Positions 10,831 to 23,056 of a stretch of DNA of 64,000 bases are shown here, piece by piece. Source of the stretch: Cephalopachus bancanus (lineage: Eukaryota; Chordata; Mammalia; Primates; Tarsiidae); the NCBI GenBank assembly GCA_027257055.1, contig JAPVLO010000569.1, forward strand, positions 620,001-684,000, in the 5' to 3' direction. The translations under genes were made by a program, and so were the position numbers. The notes beneath the pieces were generated by a model. The model worked only from the letters and a program-made list of their open reading frames with translations. It was not told where the DNA came from and made no database searches. Each line of letters begins with the position of its first letter. Positions within the stretch are counted from its first letter, which is position 1.

Positions 10831-11353
10831 AACACAGACACTGCCTTTTTCTACTTCAGTCTGAATTTGTTTTGCAGATTAGTCCTAGCTTAGAGCAGAG
10901 CTCTGAGAGTGTAGCACAGGTAAACTGATTCCACCACCTTCTTCTCCTGCCATTGATTTCAGCCACGTGCTTCCTGGCCAGTAACCTAATTCTTGTCCTT
11001 ACCACTGAAATCTGAATCTCTCTAGCTCGTCATTGTCCGGCTCGGTCACTCCTTCTTCCTATAAACTAAATCCAGGTTTTCATTTACCCATTCATCAATA
11101 ATGTATTGAGTTCCTATTTTGAATCAGGCAACGAATTAGGCCTAGAAATTAAAAGGTAAACACAACAGAGATTTTCTTGTCTTTAAGGAACTTCTGGTCT
11201 GTTGCCCTCCTCTTCTCTTCTCTCCCCAGTTCAGACAAAAGTAAACACAAAATTACAACACCCGTATTAGTGCTACAGTTCAGGTAGCTATTGGGAGCAT
11301 CTAGACACTCTTAGGAGGCACACTAGGGAAGCTTCCTGGAAAATTAGTCACAG

Positions 11354-11830
11354 TATATATTAGTTTGTTATTGCTGCTATAACAAATTAGGCAAAGTCAA
11401 ACAACACAAATTCATTATCTTACACTTCTGTAGATCAGAAGTCCAACATGGGTTTCAGTGGGCTAAAATCAAGGTGTCCTTTCTGGAGGCTCTAAGGGAG
11501 ACACTGTACCTTGCCCTTTCCAGTTTCTGAAGGCCATTATATTCGTTGGCTCAGGACTGCCATGCTCCAACTGTAAAGCCAGCAATGTTGCACTTTTTCT
11601 GACCATTCTTCCATCATCTCTCTGACTTCAGCTGGAAAAGGCTCTCAGCTTTTAAGGACCTGTGTGATTAGATTGGACCCACCTGGATAATCCAGGCTAA
11701 TCTCCCATTCTCAAGGTCCTTAACTTAATCACATTTGTGAAAATCTTTTTGCCATGTAAGATAATGCATTCACAGATTCCAGGGATTAGGAAGTGGACGT
11801 TTCCTCCTGTTGGAGGCTGTTATTCCACCT
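11354..11830 (-). mobile_element. MLT1-type MaLR LTR (ancient ERV-L relative)
   Basis: Read on the minus strand it runs from the 5' phrase 'aataacagcctccaacagga' to a 3' end with 'ttgttatagcagcaataaca', both characteristic of MLT1-class LTRs of mammalian-apparent LTR retrotransposons. It is about 480 bp, much diverged, with no internal region visible on either side, so it is a solo LTR. Confidence 0.7.
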
Positions 11831-11979
11831 TTCATGTAGAGAGACAGCCACATAAAAGGAAGGGGATAAAGATGGGGATTGGAGAAAGGATACCTTTTCC
11901 AGGCAGTGGAAAAGCTTGTAGAAAGGCCCCCTTGGTTAGGATGTGATGTGTCTAGGAACTGCAGGGAGTTGAATTAGAC

Positions 11980-12120
11980 CAAAATATGGAGTTTACTTTC
12001 GAATGTGGGCAGCTATTCATTCAGCACACATTTATTGACTACTATGTGGCAGGTGCTGCTCTGGGGATACAAGCATGAACAAGACAAAGACTTTGACCTC
12101 TGAGGCTAGAGTGAAAAGCA
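11980..12120 (+). repeat. L2-like fragment
   Basis: 'cacatttattgactactatg' followed by 'caggtgctgctctggggata' is the L2 3'-end phrase. It is short and old. Confidence 0.5.
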
Positions 12121-12185
12121 AGGGTCTGTCGTGAGAGCCTTCATAGACTTTCATTAGAAGTTTGAACTTTAAAAGTTACAGGCAG

Positions 12186-12480
12186 CCAGGCTCAGTGACT
12201 CAGCCTGTAATCCCAGGACTTTGGGAGGCTGAGGCAAGTGGATTGCCTGAGACCGCAGGTTCGTGACCCGCATGGGCAACTTGGCGAGACCTCGTCTCTA
12301 CTATAAATAAAAAACTAGCCAGGTGCAGTAGCGCACACCTGTATTTCTGGCTGCTTGGAAGGCTGAGGCAAGAGGATCATTGAGTCCAGCAGGTAGAGGC
12401 TGTGGTGGCCGGGAGTGTGCCACTGCACTCCAGTCTGGGAGACAGAGTGAGACTCCAACTCAAAAAAAAAAAAAAAAAAA
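12186..12480 (+). mobile_element. Alu, intermediate class
   Basis: Full-length sense dimer with an uninterrupted A tail of about 19 bases. Confidence 0.92.
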
Positions 12481-13077
12481 GACTAGAGGTACTACCGTTC
12501 CTTCACTTCCCTGCTTCAAGTCTTTCCTCAGCTTTCTGTCCCTCCTTGGGTACCTCCTCTTTCATCAGAAGCCCTCTTTCCCCTTTATGTCTTCACTGAA
12601 CCCGTCTTGCAAGCCCCCAACCCTGATCTAATGTTCTATAACTGGGCTGCGAAGAAAATGATTAAAAACATTCAGATGGTAGCCATGACATAGAATATCC
12701 AATGCCAGCTGCATCCTCAACTGTGCTGACAATTCTATTCCCTCTCTTTCTCTCCAAAGCTACCGCTCTCATTTCTTGCAGTGACCATTTCAATCTTAGC
12801 CACTTTCCTGAAGTCTTCAACCCCATCTTGACCAAAGATGCAATCTCTCTTAGCAGATTGCATAGAGACTATCAGGTGGCAATCGGTCCTCTCCTTGTCT
12901 CATCTCTAGGTTTACTAGTCTACAAATGCATCTGCTTGTATAGGCTTCCTTTCAAAGATGTCTGAGGCAACTCCACCCCTGGGTCCCATCTCCCCCTATC
13001 TTCCCTAGGACATTTTTCATTCATCACCATCTTTCTCTCCTTGGTCTTGTTCATGCTTAAATTTTTCTCATCTTAAA
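12481..13077. other. Intergenic, no gene seen
   Basis: Pyrimidine-rich single-copy-looking stretch. Possibly an unrecognised ancient repeat. The open frames lack any domain resemblance. Confidence 0.35.
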
Positions 13078-13089
13078 AAGAAGATACGA

Positions 13090-13369
13090 GCCGGGCTCGG
13101 TGACTCAGCCTGTAATCCCGCGCCTCTGGGAGGCTGAGGTGAGTGGATGGCCTGAGCCTGCGGGTTCGAGACCCGCCTGGGCAGCGAGACCTCATCTCTA
13201 CAATAAATCAAAAAATCAGCCGGGCGTGGTAGCGCATGCCTGTAATTCCGGCTACTCGGAAGGCTGAGGCAGAAGGATCGCCGGAGCCCAGCAGGTCGAG
13301 GCTGTGGTGGCCAGGAGCGGCCACTGCACTCCAGTCTGGGCTACAGAGTGAGACTCCAACTCAAAAAAA
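13090..13369 (+). mobile_element. Alu, recent class, first of a head-to-tail tandem
   Basis: Sense dimer flanked by AAGAAGATA at 13078-13086 and 13370-13378. It is the first of four consecutive sense Alus. Confidence 0.94.
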
Positions 13370-13381
13370 AAGAAGATATGA

Positions 13382-13972
<591 letters not shown>

Positions 13973-13988
13973 CAAAAGAAAAGAAACA

Positions 13989-14296
13989 GTGGGGTGTGGT
14001 GGCTCACGCCTGTAATTTTGGGAGGCAGAGGTGAGAGGATTGCCTGAGCTTGGGCGTTCAAGACCAGCCTGAGCAACATGACAGAGACCTCATCTCTACA
14101 ATAAATCAAATAATTAGCTGGACGTGATGGTGCATGCCTGTGTTTCCAGCTACTTTGAAGGCTGAGACAGAAGGATAGACTGAAAGATGGAAGGATCGCC
14201 TGAGCCCAGCAGGTCGAGGCTGCAGTGACTTTGAGCATGCCACTGCACTCCAGCCTGGGTGACAGAGTGAGACTCCAACTCAAGAAAAAATAAAAG
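13989..14296 (+). mobile_element. Alu, intermediate class, fourth of the tandem
   Basis: Sense dimer that lacks the 'cccagcacttt' segment of the left arm and has a small internal duplication around 'ggaaggat'. Confidence 0.9.
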
Positions 14297-14880
14297 AGGG
14301 GGACCCTGAAGAATAACTATCCAGCTCCCCCTGACCTCTTTCCCCCCACAATCACCTACCATAGCTCTCCATTGGCCAACCCCTACTGGGAAGCCAGAGG
14401 ACCAAGAGGGTCTGGAGGGCAGAGCATCGTCCAAGTCCTCCCCTACAAGGTGCCAGAAAGTTTTTTCTGGTCCTATCACTCCTCAGCTCTATTTGTGCAC
14501 ACTCAGGTCCTCTGTCACGAAACTGTTTGGCATGTACTGGTTTCCTCCACTCAGCTGCCCAGGTGTGTGTCGTGTCAGTTCTCCACTTCAGACCTTTAAC
14601 TCCAGCACCACTGAACCAACAATGGCCCCATGCCACTCTGTTCTCTCAGGCTTCTGAGCTTGACTTGATGACAGACAGAGTCAACTGTGATAAATATTTA
14701 TATTGCGAACTAGTGGTGAACGAGTGAGTGAATGAATAAATGTTTTCGAATCCCTGTGGCTACTGAGGATCGGGAATATACATTATGGCCCATGTGCAAA
14801 GCAGGCTGCCTTTAGATATCAAGATATTTCACTTATCTTCTTTCCTTTGATCTTCACAAAAGCCCGGGGTGATAGTGTAG
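14297..14880. other. Intergenic, no gene seen
   Basis: Single-copy-looking sequence. Overlapping open frames on both strands do not resemble any family I know and are not bounded by splice signals. Confidence 0.35.
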
Positions 14881-15522
14881 GGTGATACACACTTAGTGAC
14901 AACATGAGCACACACTGGATATGGCCCCAAGCAGGAGACTGGACGCTGGGAAGGGGTCCTGGGAGTGGCCAACCCAAGATGGCCCCCTCCCCTCAGGCTC
15001 TGGCCTGGACATGCAGGTCATGCTGCGGCCATGGGCAAAGTGTTCTCTATACCTACTGCCCACATCTTGCAGTTATGCATAGTAAATGATCTCTTGCAAA
15101 GGGGGCCTTGAGGCAGTTGGCCTCCTGGGTCGGTTCACACTGGATTAGGCATGCCTGGATCAATACCCATAACCTTCGGTTATCTTTAGTTCATTATAAT
15201 GAACTAAAGTCCCACCCCTAGAGAGAATTCACAAACATTTTTTGTATATGCGGCCTATATATATAAGCGCCTTCTCACACTGCACGTGTACACTAGAAAC
15301 CCTACTTTTTTCATGCTTAAACTCATACTTCGGCCCTATGTAAAATGCTATATAACCTGTGTGCCTTTTATAATCGGAGCGATTTTTTCTTGTTCAGCCA
15401 GCAGCTCCTGGGCCACCTTCCCTGTAAGTTCCCTAATAAATCCCATTCCATATCTCCAGGTCATTTCTTTGGCCTCTCACAGTGCCTTCCCTTTTGGGGT
15501 CTTTGGGTGTTCAGTCTGACAG
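14881..15522 (+). mobile_element. Solo LTR-like element
   Basis: About 640 bp that behave like a retroviral LTR on the + strand: it begins TGATAC, has a TATA-like CTATATAACC near 15348 and a polyadenylation signal AATAAA near 15436, and ends near CTGACA. No gag, pol or env adjoins it, so it would be a solo LTR left by recombination. I cannot name the family and no clean target duplication was found. It lies about 1 kb upstream of the PIK3C2B CpG island in the same orientation. Confidence 0.55.
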
Positions 15523-16400
15523 ACAGGTGAGGCCAGTGTTATTAACTGATGGTCAGATGGTGAAGTGGACTATCCAAAGTCCACTTAAGTAGTGAGTCAA
15601 GAAGAAACTGCAGGGGCAGAAAGGGGGTGATCCCTTTCCTCCCCATCATGATTGGCACAGAGGACACTACTATGACAAAAGACAACAGAAGAAAAGCATA
15701 CCAGATTTATTTAATCAGAGTTCTGCGTGAGGGGCAGAGAACCAGGTGTTGATCTTCATAGTCTGACAAGAAGGAAAGGAGGGCAGTTGTGGAGGAAAAC
15801 AAGATTCACGTTTTTAAGAAAATGTACTTTGAGATCAGAGATCATCGTTATTATGCAAATCAAATGCAAACGGGGAGCTGGTCAACTAATGGTTTCTTTT
15901 GGGTGGAGCCTTTAGGAAAATTCTTCTAGAGACACTGCTCAAAGAAAGATACTTAGAGTCAAAATTTTAAAGATAACATACTGTATGGAAATTTGTTTTT
16001 CCTACCCTAATTGGGTCGGAGGATCCTATGCTTCTCCTTCCCCTTTGGGTTGTCCACTATTTTCTGGAAAACCCACCTGAGCGAATAAAAAAAAAAAAAA
16101 AAAAAAGAATGAGACTACCTTTCCTCCCTCCCAGCAAAAAAAAAGAAAAAGAAAAAAAAAAACAAACGAATGAAACTGGGTTTAAAGCGCAGAGACAGCT
16201 TCCTTCCACCCCCACCTCTACCCTCAAAGTAGGGATTCTTTCGGGCCCCCGCTATCATAATTATGGGATAAATTCCTCAAACGAAAAACTGGACTTCAAC
16301 GCTGTCATCGCCAGCAGGATGATCTGGCTTTCCTCCGACCCAAAGCCAAGGGGCCCCAGCAGGGAAAAGTAACGACCATCTGCAAAAACCCTCACCCAAG
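15523..16400. other. Upstream flank of the CpG island
   Basis: No gene seen. A21-type poly(A) at about 16086-16106 and A-rich runs at 16135-16163 are simple repeats. Confidence 0.4.
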
Positions 16401-16429
16401 TGGGGAATGGAAATCCTGGCTCTCGGGTT

Positions 16430-17250
16430 TGCAGAGCACAACTTGACGCCAGCGCGTTTCTCTCCCCCACGCAATGGCTGGGGGGCGGGAGTCGCAGAGG
16501 GGAGGAGAGAAAGGGGGGTGGGGAAGGGGAGGGGAGGGGAGGAAGGGAAGGCGGCCGGGATCCAGCAGCTGCCCCGCCCTCGGCCCGCGGCGGATTCGGC
16601 GCTGCGACTGGAGCCAGCGGCCGGGCGGCTGCCTGACCAGGCAGGGTCTGGCCGAGCCTGGTCGCCGTGCAGTGCGCCGGGTGTCCGGGAGATGGCTTCT
16701 CCCTTCTTGCCCGCTGCTCCCGCTATTGTCTGGCCCTGAGTGGCCTGACTGAGAGCTCGCGCACGCTCTCGGCGGAAAGCACTTCCCCCTCTTTAAGCTG
16801 GTCCTCGCGCCCTTTGCTGCCTGTCCCTCTGCCCCGGAGACCCCAGGGCGGGCGCGAAGCCGGGAGAGGGGAGCGGCCCGGGAGCAGGCGGCTTGCGGCC
16901 GGCCAGTCTCCCATCGCCTTGTGCTAGAGGCGCCTGGAGCCGCAGAGCGAGCAGCCCACGTCGCCGAGCACACGACACGTCGGGTCTTGCAGTAGAACCC
17001 GCAGCGAGCGCAGGTAGGACACGCACCCAGCCTCGTGCACTGGCCCCAGTGTCTGCATAGTGCCCCGGAGTGGAGGCAGCAGTGGTCAAGGGGCTCTCCC
17101 TCCAACATGGCAACAGCGGAGGTGCAACAATGGAAGTGGCTGAGGGTTCCAGGCGGCGGGCTGAGCGGCGGACGCAGTGGGAGCCTGAGACCTGGCCCGC
17201 GGAGCAGAGCAGGTTGCCCGCCCCCCCCCGTTCCAGCAGCTTCGGGGCCT
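16430..17250 (+). promoter_or_regulatory. PIK3C2B: CpG-island promoter of PIK3C2B
   Basis: Abrupt rise in G+C and CpG density (for example 16560-16700 and 16840-17020) within otherwise CpG-poor DNA. GGGGCGG/GGGGAGG-type Sp1-like boxes lie near 16480-16545 and there is no obvious TATA box. A YY1-like AACATGGCAAC occurs near 17103. This is a typical dispersed-start promoter. It is assigned to PIK3C2B because the next exons downstream on the + strand are that gene. A bidirectional role toward the left side cannot be excluded. Confidence 0.75.
16750..17013 (+). other. PIK3C2B: PIK3C2B noncoding exon 1 (start uncertain)
   Basis: The best splice donor in the CpG island is CGCAG/GTAGGA with the exon ending at 17013. 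Human PIK3C2B has an untranslated first exon far upstream of the ATG exon, and this is the natural candidate. The transcription start cannot be placed from sequence, so the left limit is a guess. The first intron would then run from 17014 to 48821 (31.8 kb). Confidence 0.45.
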
Positions 17251-17778
17251 CTCGGTCCCGATCACCCCCATTTCTACCCCATTCTCTCTAAACACATTTC
17301 CTGGCTTCCAGCTGCAGGGCGATCTGAACCAATGGCTTTGGGGTTTGTTTAAGAGGGAAATAAAAGCAAAGCCTGTCCTGTGATGGGGGTAGTGCCTTCC
17401 CGTGCAAGGGGTGAAAAGTCAGCATCTAGCTTGGGGACTGTATACGTTTTTAATATTCTACCAGGCAGAGGGTAGAATTGGCTTCTCCCTTATAAGGATA
17501 CTGCAGCAAAAGGAGACAGAAGCTTGCAAGTGGGAGAGGGACCCTCAGGCCCGAGTTGGGAAGGCGCTTGTACTTGTCTCTCATTTTTAGCTTCCCACAG
17601 CGGTGGCTTTGATGCTGGGGAGCAATCGCAGCAGGAAGCCCTAGCTAGGCTGCCAAGATGGTGTGGGGTGGCGTAGGGTGGGGAAGCTAGGGACTTGGCA
17701 GGCTCCTGGGTTGTAGGAAGAGGTTACCAAACGTATGAGGTTAGTTCATGCACACACCCTAGTTGGCTGAGGTTGAAG

Positions 17779-17781
<3 letters not shown>

Positions 17782-17824
<43 letters not shown>
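17782..17824. repeat. (GT)n microsatellite
   Basis: Uninterrupted GT dinucleotide run of about 43 bp in intron 1. Likely polymorphic. Confidence 0.97.
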
Positions 17825-17828
<4 letters not shown>

Positions 17829-19000
17829 ATCTGCCATTGCTCTTGCTCCTTTCAGGCCAGGCTTCTCTCCCTCCATCTCCTCCACCCCCTTTTGGGGTCT
17901 TTGTGGCTTCCCTGCCCCAGTCCTACCAGTCATGCTTGGAATGGAATCCTAATTGTCTCTGGCTGCCCTGATGTTTTTTCTCAACTCTGTTACGGAGTTT
18001 TGTACCCAGGGCTGACTGTCTCAGCCCGGCACCAGATTCTTTAGCAGGCATCTACCCAGGCTCCCAGAAGTGGGCCAGCGCTGTTGGTCCTTTTCTCCCT
18101 AAACTACCTGTTTGGGATGTGGCTAACCAGATGTAAGCAGTTTGCACTAAATTCTTACTGTGAATCAGTCCTGAATGAAGACTTAACTCTGTTGCTGCAC
18201 TAGGCCTTAGAAAGATACAGGAAGAGAAATAGACCCTGGGGATGGCAGCCCTCACCCCAAAATTCTCTCCCCTTCCCAACTCCAGCTGCAGATGGATTCT
18301 GGAAGCAAAAAGCATTGAGCCTTTGGAATCGTAGCTGCCCCAGAGCCTGGCAGTCCCATCTGTGTTTGTGTCCATGGAAAAATTAAGTTGAGGCACATTT
18401 TATAGCTCTGCCTGGCAGCCAGCGTCTGAGGAACGGTGGCTCTGAACCGGAGCCCTGGACCCAGGCTGTGGTTGCTTCTCCTTTGGCCTTTGGGTGAGAT
18501 CAAGGTTTGATTTCCATGACTCTGAGCTTACTGCTGAGTGTACATGGGTGTGTATGTCCAAATGTGAGCAAGCTCTCTGGCCAGAAGGCGGCTTGTCCAC
18601 TTTCCTCTCCACTGAAAGCATGGGTGAAAGAGAGCCAAGGGGTGTGCTGTTGAGGAAGGGTCAGTTTATCTGGGGTCCTAGGCATCTCCCTAGGGAGCTT
18701 CTTTTGGGCTTCCTTCATGGTCTGGAATGCCTACAGTCTTTACCATGACCTAGTAGTACTCTGGCAGGTAATCTACACCCTTGTGGGCCTTTGGTTCCCT
18801 CTTGGTGGTGTCTTTAACCCTCCTATGCCTGTCTCTTTAAAGGTGTCTCATGTCTGTGGTCCTTCAGCCTAGATAGCACTGCCTGGACCAGCAGGAAGAA
18901 AAATGGGGGGGAGGTCTCTGTTCCCTCTGGGGATTTGCGCCTGCTCATCAACTTCAGGCTCTTAATGCTCCCAGAGAGTAAGCTTGGATGTAATCATGTG
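17825..19000. other. Intron 1, proximal single-copy region
   Basis: About 1.2 kb free of recognisable interspersed repeats directly after the promoter. It could hold regulatory elements. No exon recognised. Confidence 0.35.
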
Positions 19001-19169
19001 AAGTAGTAGAGAAAATAGTGTCAGGAAGCCCTGCTTTGGATCCTGGTATGACTTACTACCTAGCTGTGAACCAAATATTTAGTTTGCAAATTTGTAAAAT
19101 AGGGGAAGAAAGCAATTGTTTTAAGGATGAAATACGTGGCTTATCATGAACTGCATGAAATCATGTAGG
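19001..19169 (+). repeat. MIR-like fragment
   Basis: 'gaagccctgctttggatcct' and 'tttgtaaaataggggaagaa' correspond to the MIR layout, from the core to the tail region. Confidence 0.5.
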
Positions 19170-19713
19170 CATCTAGGCTCAGTTGGTCACACTTGTAATC
19201 CCAGCACTTTGGGAGGTAGAGGTGAGAGAATTGCCTGAGTACAGGGGTTCAAGACCAGCCTGAGGCTGGGTGCAGTGGCTCACCGAATCCACGGGTTCGA
19301 GACCAGCCTGGGCAACCTGGCGAGACCTCATCTCTACAATAAACCAAAGATTAGCCAGGCATGGTGGCACGTGCCTGTAATTCCAGCTGCTTGGAAGGCT
19401 GAGGCAGAAGGATCACCTGAGCCTAGCAGGTCAAGGCTGCAGTGGTCGTGAGCATGCCACTGTACTCTAGCCTGGGCAACAGAGTGAGACTCCAACTCAA
19501 AAAAAAAAAGTCCAGCCCAGACCACTTGGTGAGACCTCATCTCTACAATAAAAATATATATATATATATATATAGCTAGGCTTGGTGGTGCATGCCTGTG
19601 GTTCCAGCTACTTGGAAGACTGAGGTGGAAGGATCACCTGAGGCTGCGGCGGCCGTGAGGGTACCACTGCACTCTAGCCTAGGCAACAGAGTGAGACTCC
19701 TACTCAAAAAAAA
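19170..19713 (+). mobile_element. Alu, intermediate class, split by another Alu
   Basis: The left half is 19170-19263 and the remainder 19511-19713. The two pieces line up if the internal sense Alu is removed. The linker has grown into a (TA)n run at about 19552-19573. Confidence 0.8.
19264..19510 (+). mobile_element. Alu, internally deleted, nested in the previous one
   Basis: Starts GGCTGGGTGCAGTGGCTCAC and jumps directly to 'gaatccacgggttcgagacc', missing about 45 bp of the left arm. It then continues through the right arm to a poly(A). Confidence 0.82.
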
Positions 19714-19715
19714 AA

Positions 19716-20012
19716 GCTGAATGCGGTGACTCACACCTGTAATCCCAGCATTTTGAGAGGCAGAGATGAAAGGAATGCCAGAGTCCAGGGGTTCAAGACC
19801 AGCCTGGGCAACTTGACAAGCTCCCGTCTTTACAATAAGTCAACAAATTAGCCAGATGTGGTGGCACGCACCTGTAGTTCCAGCTATTTGGAAGGCCGAG
19901 CCCAGCGGGCTGAGGCTGTGGTGGCCCTTAGTGTGCCACTGTACTCAAGCATGGGCAACAACAGAGTGAGACTCTGACTCAAAAAAAAAAAAAAAAAAAA
20001 GAAAAAAAGAAA
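19716..20012 (+). mobile_element. Alu, intermediate class
   Basis: Sense dimer directly after the nested pair, ending in a long A tail with G interruptions. Confidence 0.9.
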
Positions 20013-20204
20013 AGAAATCGTGTATGCAGAAGCACTCTGAAAACTGCAAGGTACAATACAAATGTTGGTTAGTCATCCTGGGTTTAGTCTCCCTCATGAG
20101 AGAAAGAACTGTCAGGGATGGGGTAGAAAATGTTTTGGAATCTTCCCTTCCTGGTTAAGAGAAGAGTAATGGGGCAATACTAAGGTAACTACTGTATTCC
20201 TTGG

Positions 20205-20488
20205 GTTTTTTTATTTTTTATTTTTTTTTGAGTGGGAGTCTCACTCTGCCCAGACTGGAGTGCAGTGGCACACTCAGCCACCACAGCTTCAACCTGCAGG
20301 GCTCCAGTGAGCCTTCTGCCTTAGCCTTCCAAGTAGCTGGAACCACAGTTGTGCACCACCACACCCAGCTAATTTGTTTGATTTATTGTAAGGATGAGCT
20401 CTCCTCAAGTTGCCCAGGCTGGTCTCAATCCTCTCACCTCAGCTTCCCAAGGTGCTGGCATTAGAGGTGTGAGCCACCACGCCCAGCT
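20205..20488 (-). mobile_element. Alu, intermediate class
   Basis: Antisense dimer with a poly(T)/TTTTA head. Its left arm lacks a short segment around 'ctgtcgcccag'. Confidence 0.9.
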
Positions 20489-20589
20489 GGGGTATTTCTC
20501 TTTTAGTAGGGTTGGCAAGATGGGACCTGGGAGAGAAGAAATGGCTGCTTTGTGCTATTTGTAGGGAAGTGAGGAGGGACAGACACCTT

Positions 20590-20750
20590 CCAAAGACTGG
20601 CTACTGTCTATAGACAGGGTAATGCTGAGCTGGCAAGTAACATAATAGCTAACACTGATGTCAGCCGGCTAGTAAACGACAGAGGTGGGATTTGAAGCAG
20701 GCAATCTCATGCCGCGCCCTGTGCGCATAGCCTCGATGCCACTGTCAGAG
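20590..20750 (-). repeat. MIR-like fragment
   Basis: 'agaggtgggatttgaagcag' is the antisense/sense MIR core phrase near 20680. Old and diverged. Confidence 0.45.
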
Positions 20751-20802
20751 AGATAGTGGGTCTTGGGAGAACAGAAAGGGGCAGCAGAGTTGCAGAGTTC
20801 AT

Positions 20803-21099
20803 TCCTTTTTTTTTATTTTTTGAGTTGGAGTCTCACTCTGTCGCCCAGACTGGAGTGCAGTGGCACGCTCCTGGCCACGGCAGCCTTGACCTGTTGGGCT
20901 CTGGCGATCCTTCCACCTCAGCCTACCAAGTAGCCGGAATTACAGGCACGTGCTACCACGCCCAGCTGGTTTTTTGATTTACTGTAGAGATGCAGTCTCA
21001 CCAAGTTGCCTGGGTGGGTCTCAAACCTGCGGGCTCAGGCAATCCACTGCCTGGGCCTCCCAAAGTGCTGGGATTAGAGACTGAGCCACCGAGCCCAGC
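20803..21099 (-). mobile_element. Alu, recent class
   Basis: Complete antisense dimer with GAGTTGGAGTCTCAC head and the GAGCCCAGCC 5' end. Confidence 0.93.
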
Positions 21100-21117
21100 C
21101 TATTCTTGGATTTCTTA

Positions 21118-21245
21118 TGATCACATAAAGCATTAGAACTGGAAAGGATCTGGGAGATCACTTCCCCAAGAAGTGACTTTCCCGAGGTCACATGGTTAGT
21201 AGAAATGCTGGAACTCAAACGCCCGCCCCACAGGTCACCTTGTGA
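21118..21245 (+). repeat. MIR-family fragment
   Basis: 'cattagaactggaaaggatc' followed by 'gaggtcacatggttagtaga' is the MIR-type layout. Confidence 0.5.
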
Positions 21246-21434
21246 CCCATGAAAGGGCCTATCCTTTGGCACTTTGGAGTCTTGTGTTCCCCCACCAGTG
21301 GCTTCACTGTTGGGAAATTCTTTTCCCTCAGAACACTGGTGATGGAATTAACTCACCCCAAATAACTACCCTGGCTGAGGAGACTGAGGAAGTAGAAGAC
21401 ATTTGTGCTTTAGGGAGCAGAGGCCCTTCAGAAT

Positions 21435-21530
21435 TATGTTGTCTAGGCTGGTCTTGAATCCCTGGCCTCAAACAGTCCTCTCACTTTGACCTCCCAAAGT
21501 GCTGGGATTACAAGCATAGATCATCAACCA
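21435..21530 (-). mobile_element. Left-arm Alu fragment
   Basis: About 95 bp of antisense Alu left arm ('gtctaggctggtcttgaatc' to 'gtgctgggattacaagcata'), strongly diverged. It is an old monomer or a remnant. Confidence 0.75.
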
Positions 21531-22307
21531 ACCTACTCCTTTCTCTTTCTGAGAACTCTCTGTAGAGATAGTCTTACCCAGCAGAGAGGCTCCATAGGAT
21601 TTCAGAGAAGCCAAAGATCATTTGCCTCTTTGGAAGCTATTATTCCTTCCATCTTGACTATATCACTCCTGTCGCTTTCCTTCTTCAAAACATTGCTAAT
21701 CTTCCTCTCTTAACTCTAGCCAACCCTACTCATAGCAAGACTAATCTTTGTCATCACCCTAGATTTCTTGCAGGCATTGGTTTCTTTTCTTTTAGACAGT
21801 TCTTTTTATTATGCTTTGTCCCTCCTTCTATGTCTCTGCCTCCATGAGTCCTATCCCACAAGGGAGGTGGGTGCTCAGCATGAGAGCTTCTGCACCCACA
21901 GGCATCTTCTTTATGCTTGGCTGAGCCAGGCCCACCTGGAATAAGCCTGAGTAGAAGGATTCTTTCCAGCCAAGCCTTTCTCTCTCTTGGACTAGATGGT
22001 ATCCTTTGCAGCAAAGCAGAAGGCACAAGGGTAAGAGAAAAAAAGAGGGCCGATGAGATTCCATTTTGAGGAAATTCTACAGTTTGCCAGGGAGAAAAAT
22101 AGGTGTGGGCTCTTTTTGTCTCAGGTCACAAATCAACCTGATGTAGTGATGGGGGTCTTTCAGCTATTCATGTCTCCCGAGAGCCCTACTTTTTCCTGAA
22201 AGCAGAGCATTCCTGACAAGTCACATTCTTGACTTGCCATGCTGTATGTTTTCTAGAAGGTGAAAGAAGTTGAAGTGACAAGGAGTACCGGTAGAATCGA
22301 TAGATTG
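21531..22307. other. Intron 1, no exon or known repeat seen
   Basis: Single-copy-looking intron sequence. Open frames are short and without domain resemblance. Confidence 0.35.
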
Positions 22308-22604
22308 CAGCCGGGCTCGGTGGCTCAGCCTGTAATCCTGCGCTTTGGGAGGCTGAGGTGAGTGGATTGCCTGAGCCCACAGGTTCGAGACCTGCCTGGG
22401 CAACTTGGTGAGACCTCATCTCTATAATAAATAAGTAAAAAATTAACTGGGTGTGGTAGCGTGCGCCTGTAGTTCCAGCTATTTGGAAGGCTGAGACGGA
22501 AGGATCGCTGGAGCCCAGCGGGTCAAGGCTGTGGTGGCCGGGAGGGTGCCACTGCACTCCAGTCTGGGCAACGTAGTGAGACTCCAACTCAAAAAAAAAA
22601 AAAA
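22308..22604 (+). mobile_element. Alu, recent class
   Basis: Full-length sense dimer. It lies head to head with an old antisense AluJ 26 bp away. Confidence 0.94.
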
Positions 22605-22629
22605 GAATAGACAGATTGGTTGGTTGATC

Positions 22630-22922
22630 GATTTTGTTAGAGACAGAACCTCACTATGTGTCCCAGGTTGAAGTCCAGTGGCTCAGTTATAGCTCATTGC
22701 AGCCTCAAATTCCTGGGCTCAAGCAACCTTCCCATCTCAGCATCCTGGAGTAGGTAGGACTATAGGAAGATGCCACCATGCCCAGCTAATTTTAAAAATT
22801 TTTGTAAAGATGTGGTCTTGCTATGTTGCCCAGGCTGATCTCCATCTGGTGGCCTAAATGATCTTCCTGCTTTGTCCTCCCAAAGTGCTAGGGTTATAGG
22901 TGGGCGCCACCTTACCCAACCC
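22630..22922 (-). mobile_element. Old AluJ-like element
   Basis: Antisense dimer with AluJ wording ('gagacagaacctcactatgt', 'cctgggctcaagcaacc') and many substitutions, so it predates the lineage-specific classes. Its presence argues for a primate. Confidence 0.88.
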
Positions 22923-23056
22923 CTAGTAGAGCAGATTTGATTCTGACCAAGAGAGAAGAGATTGCCAATGGGATGTCATGAGAAAGCAACTAAATTTTCC
23001 AGAATACCAAGATAGGTAGGGATGTCAGATTTTCACTCTAGACTTTAAGAAGGCAG

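Noticed and set aside
16392..17108. 238-codon open frame on the minus strand in the CpG island
   Set aside because: Arg/Pro/Gly/Ser-rich as expected for random G+C-rich DNA, with few stop codons and no domain. It overlaps the promoter of PIK3C2B.
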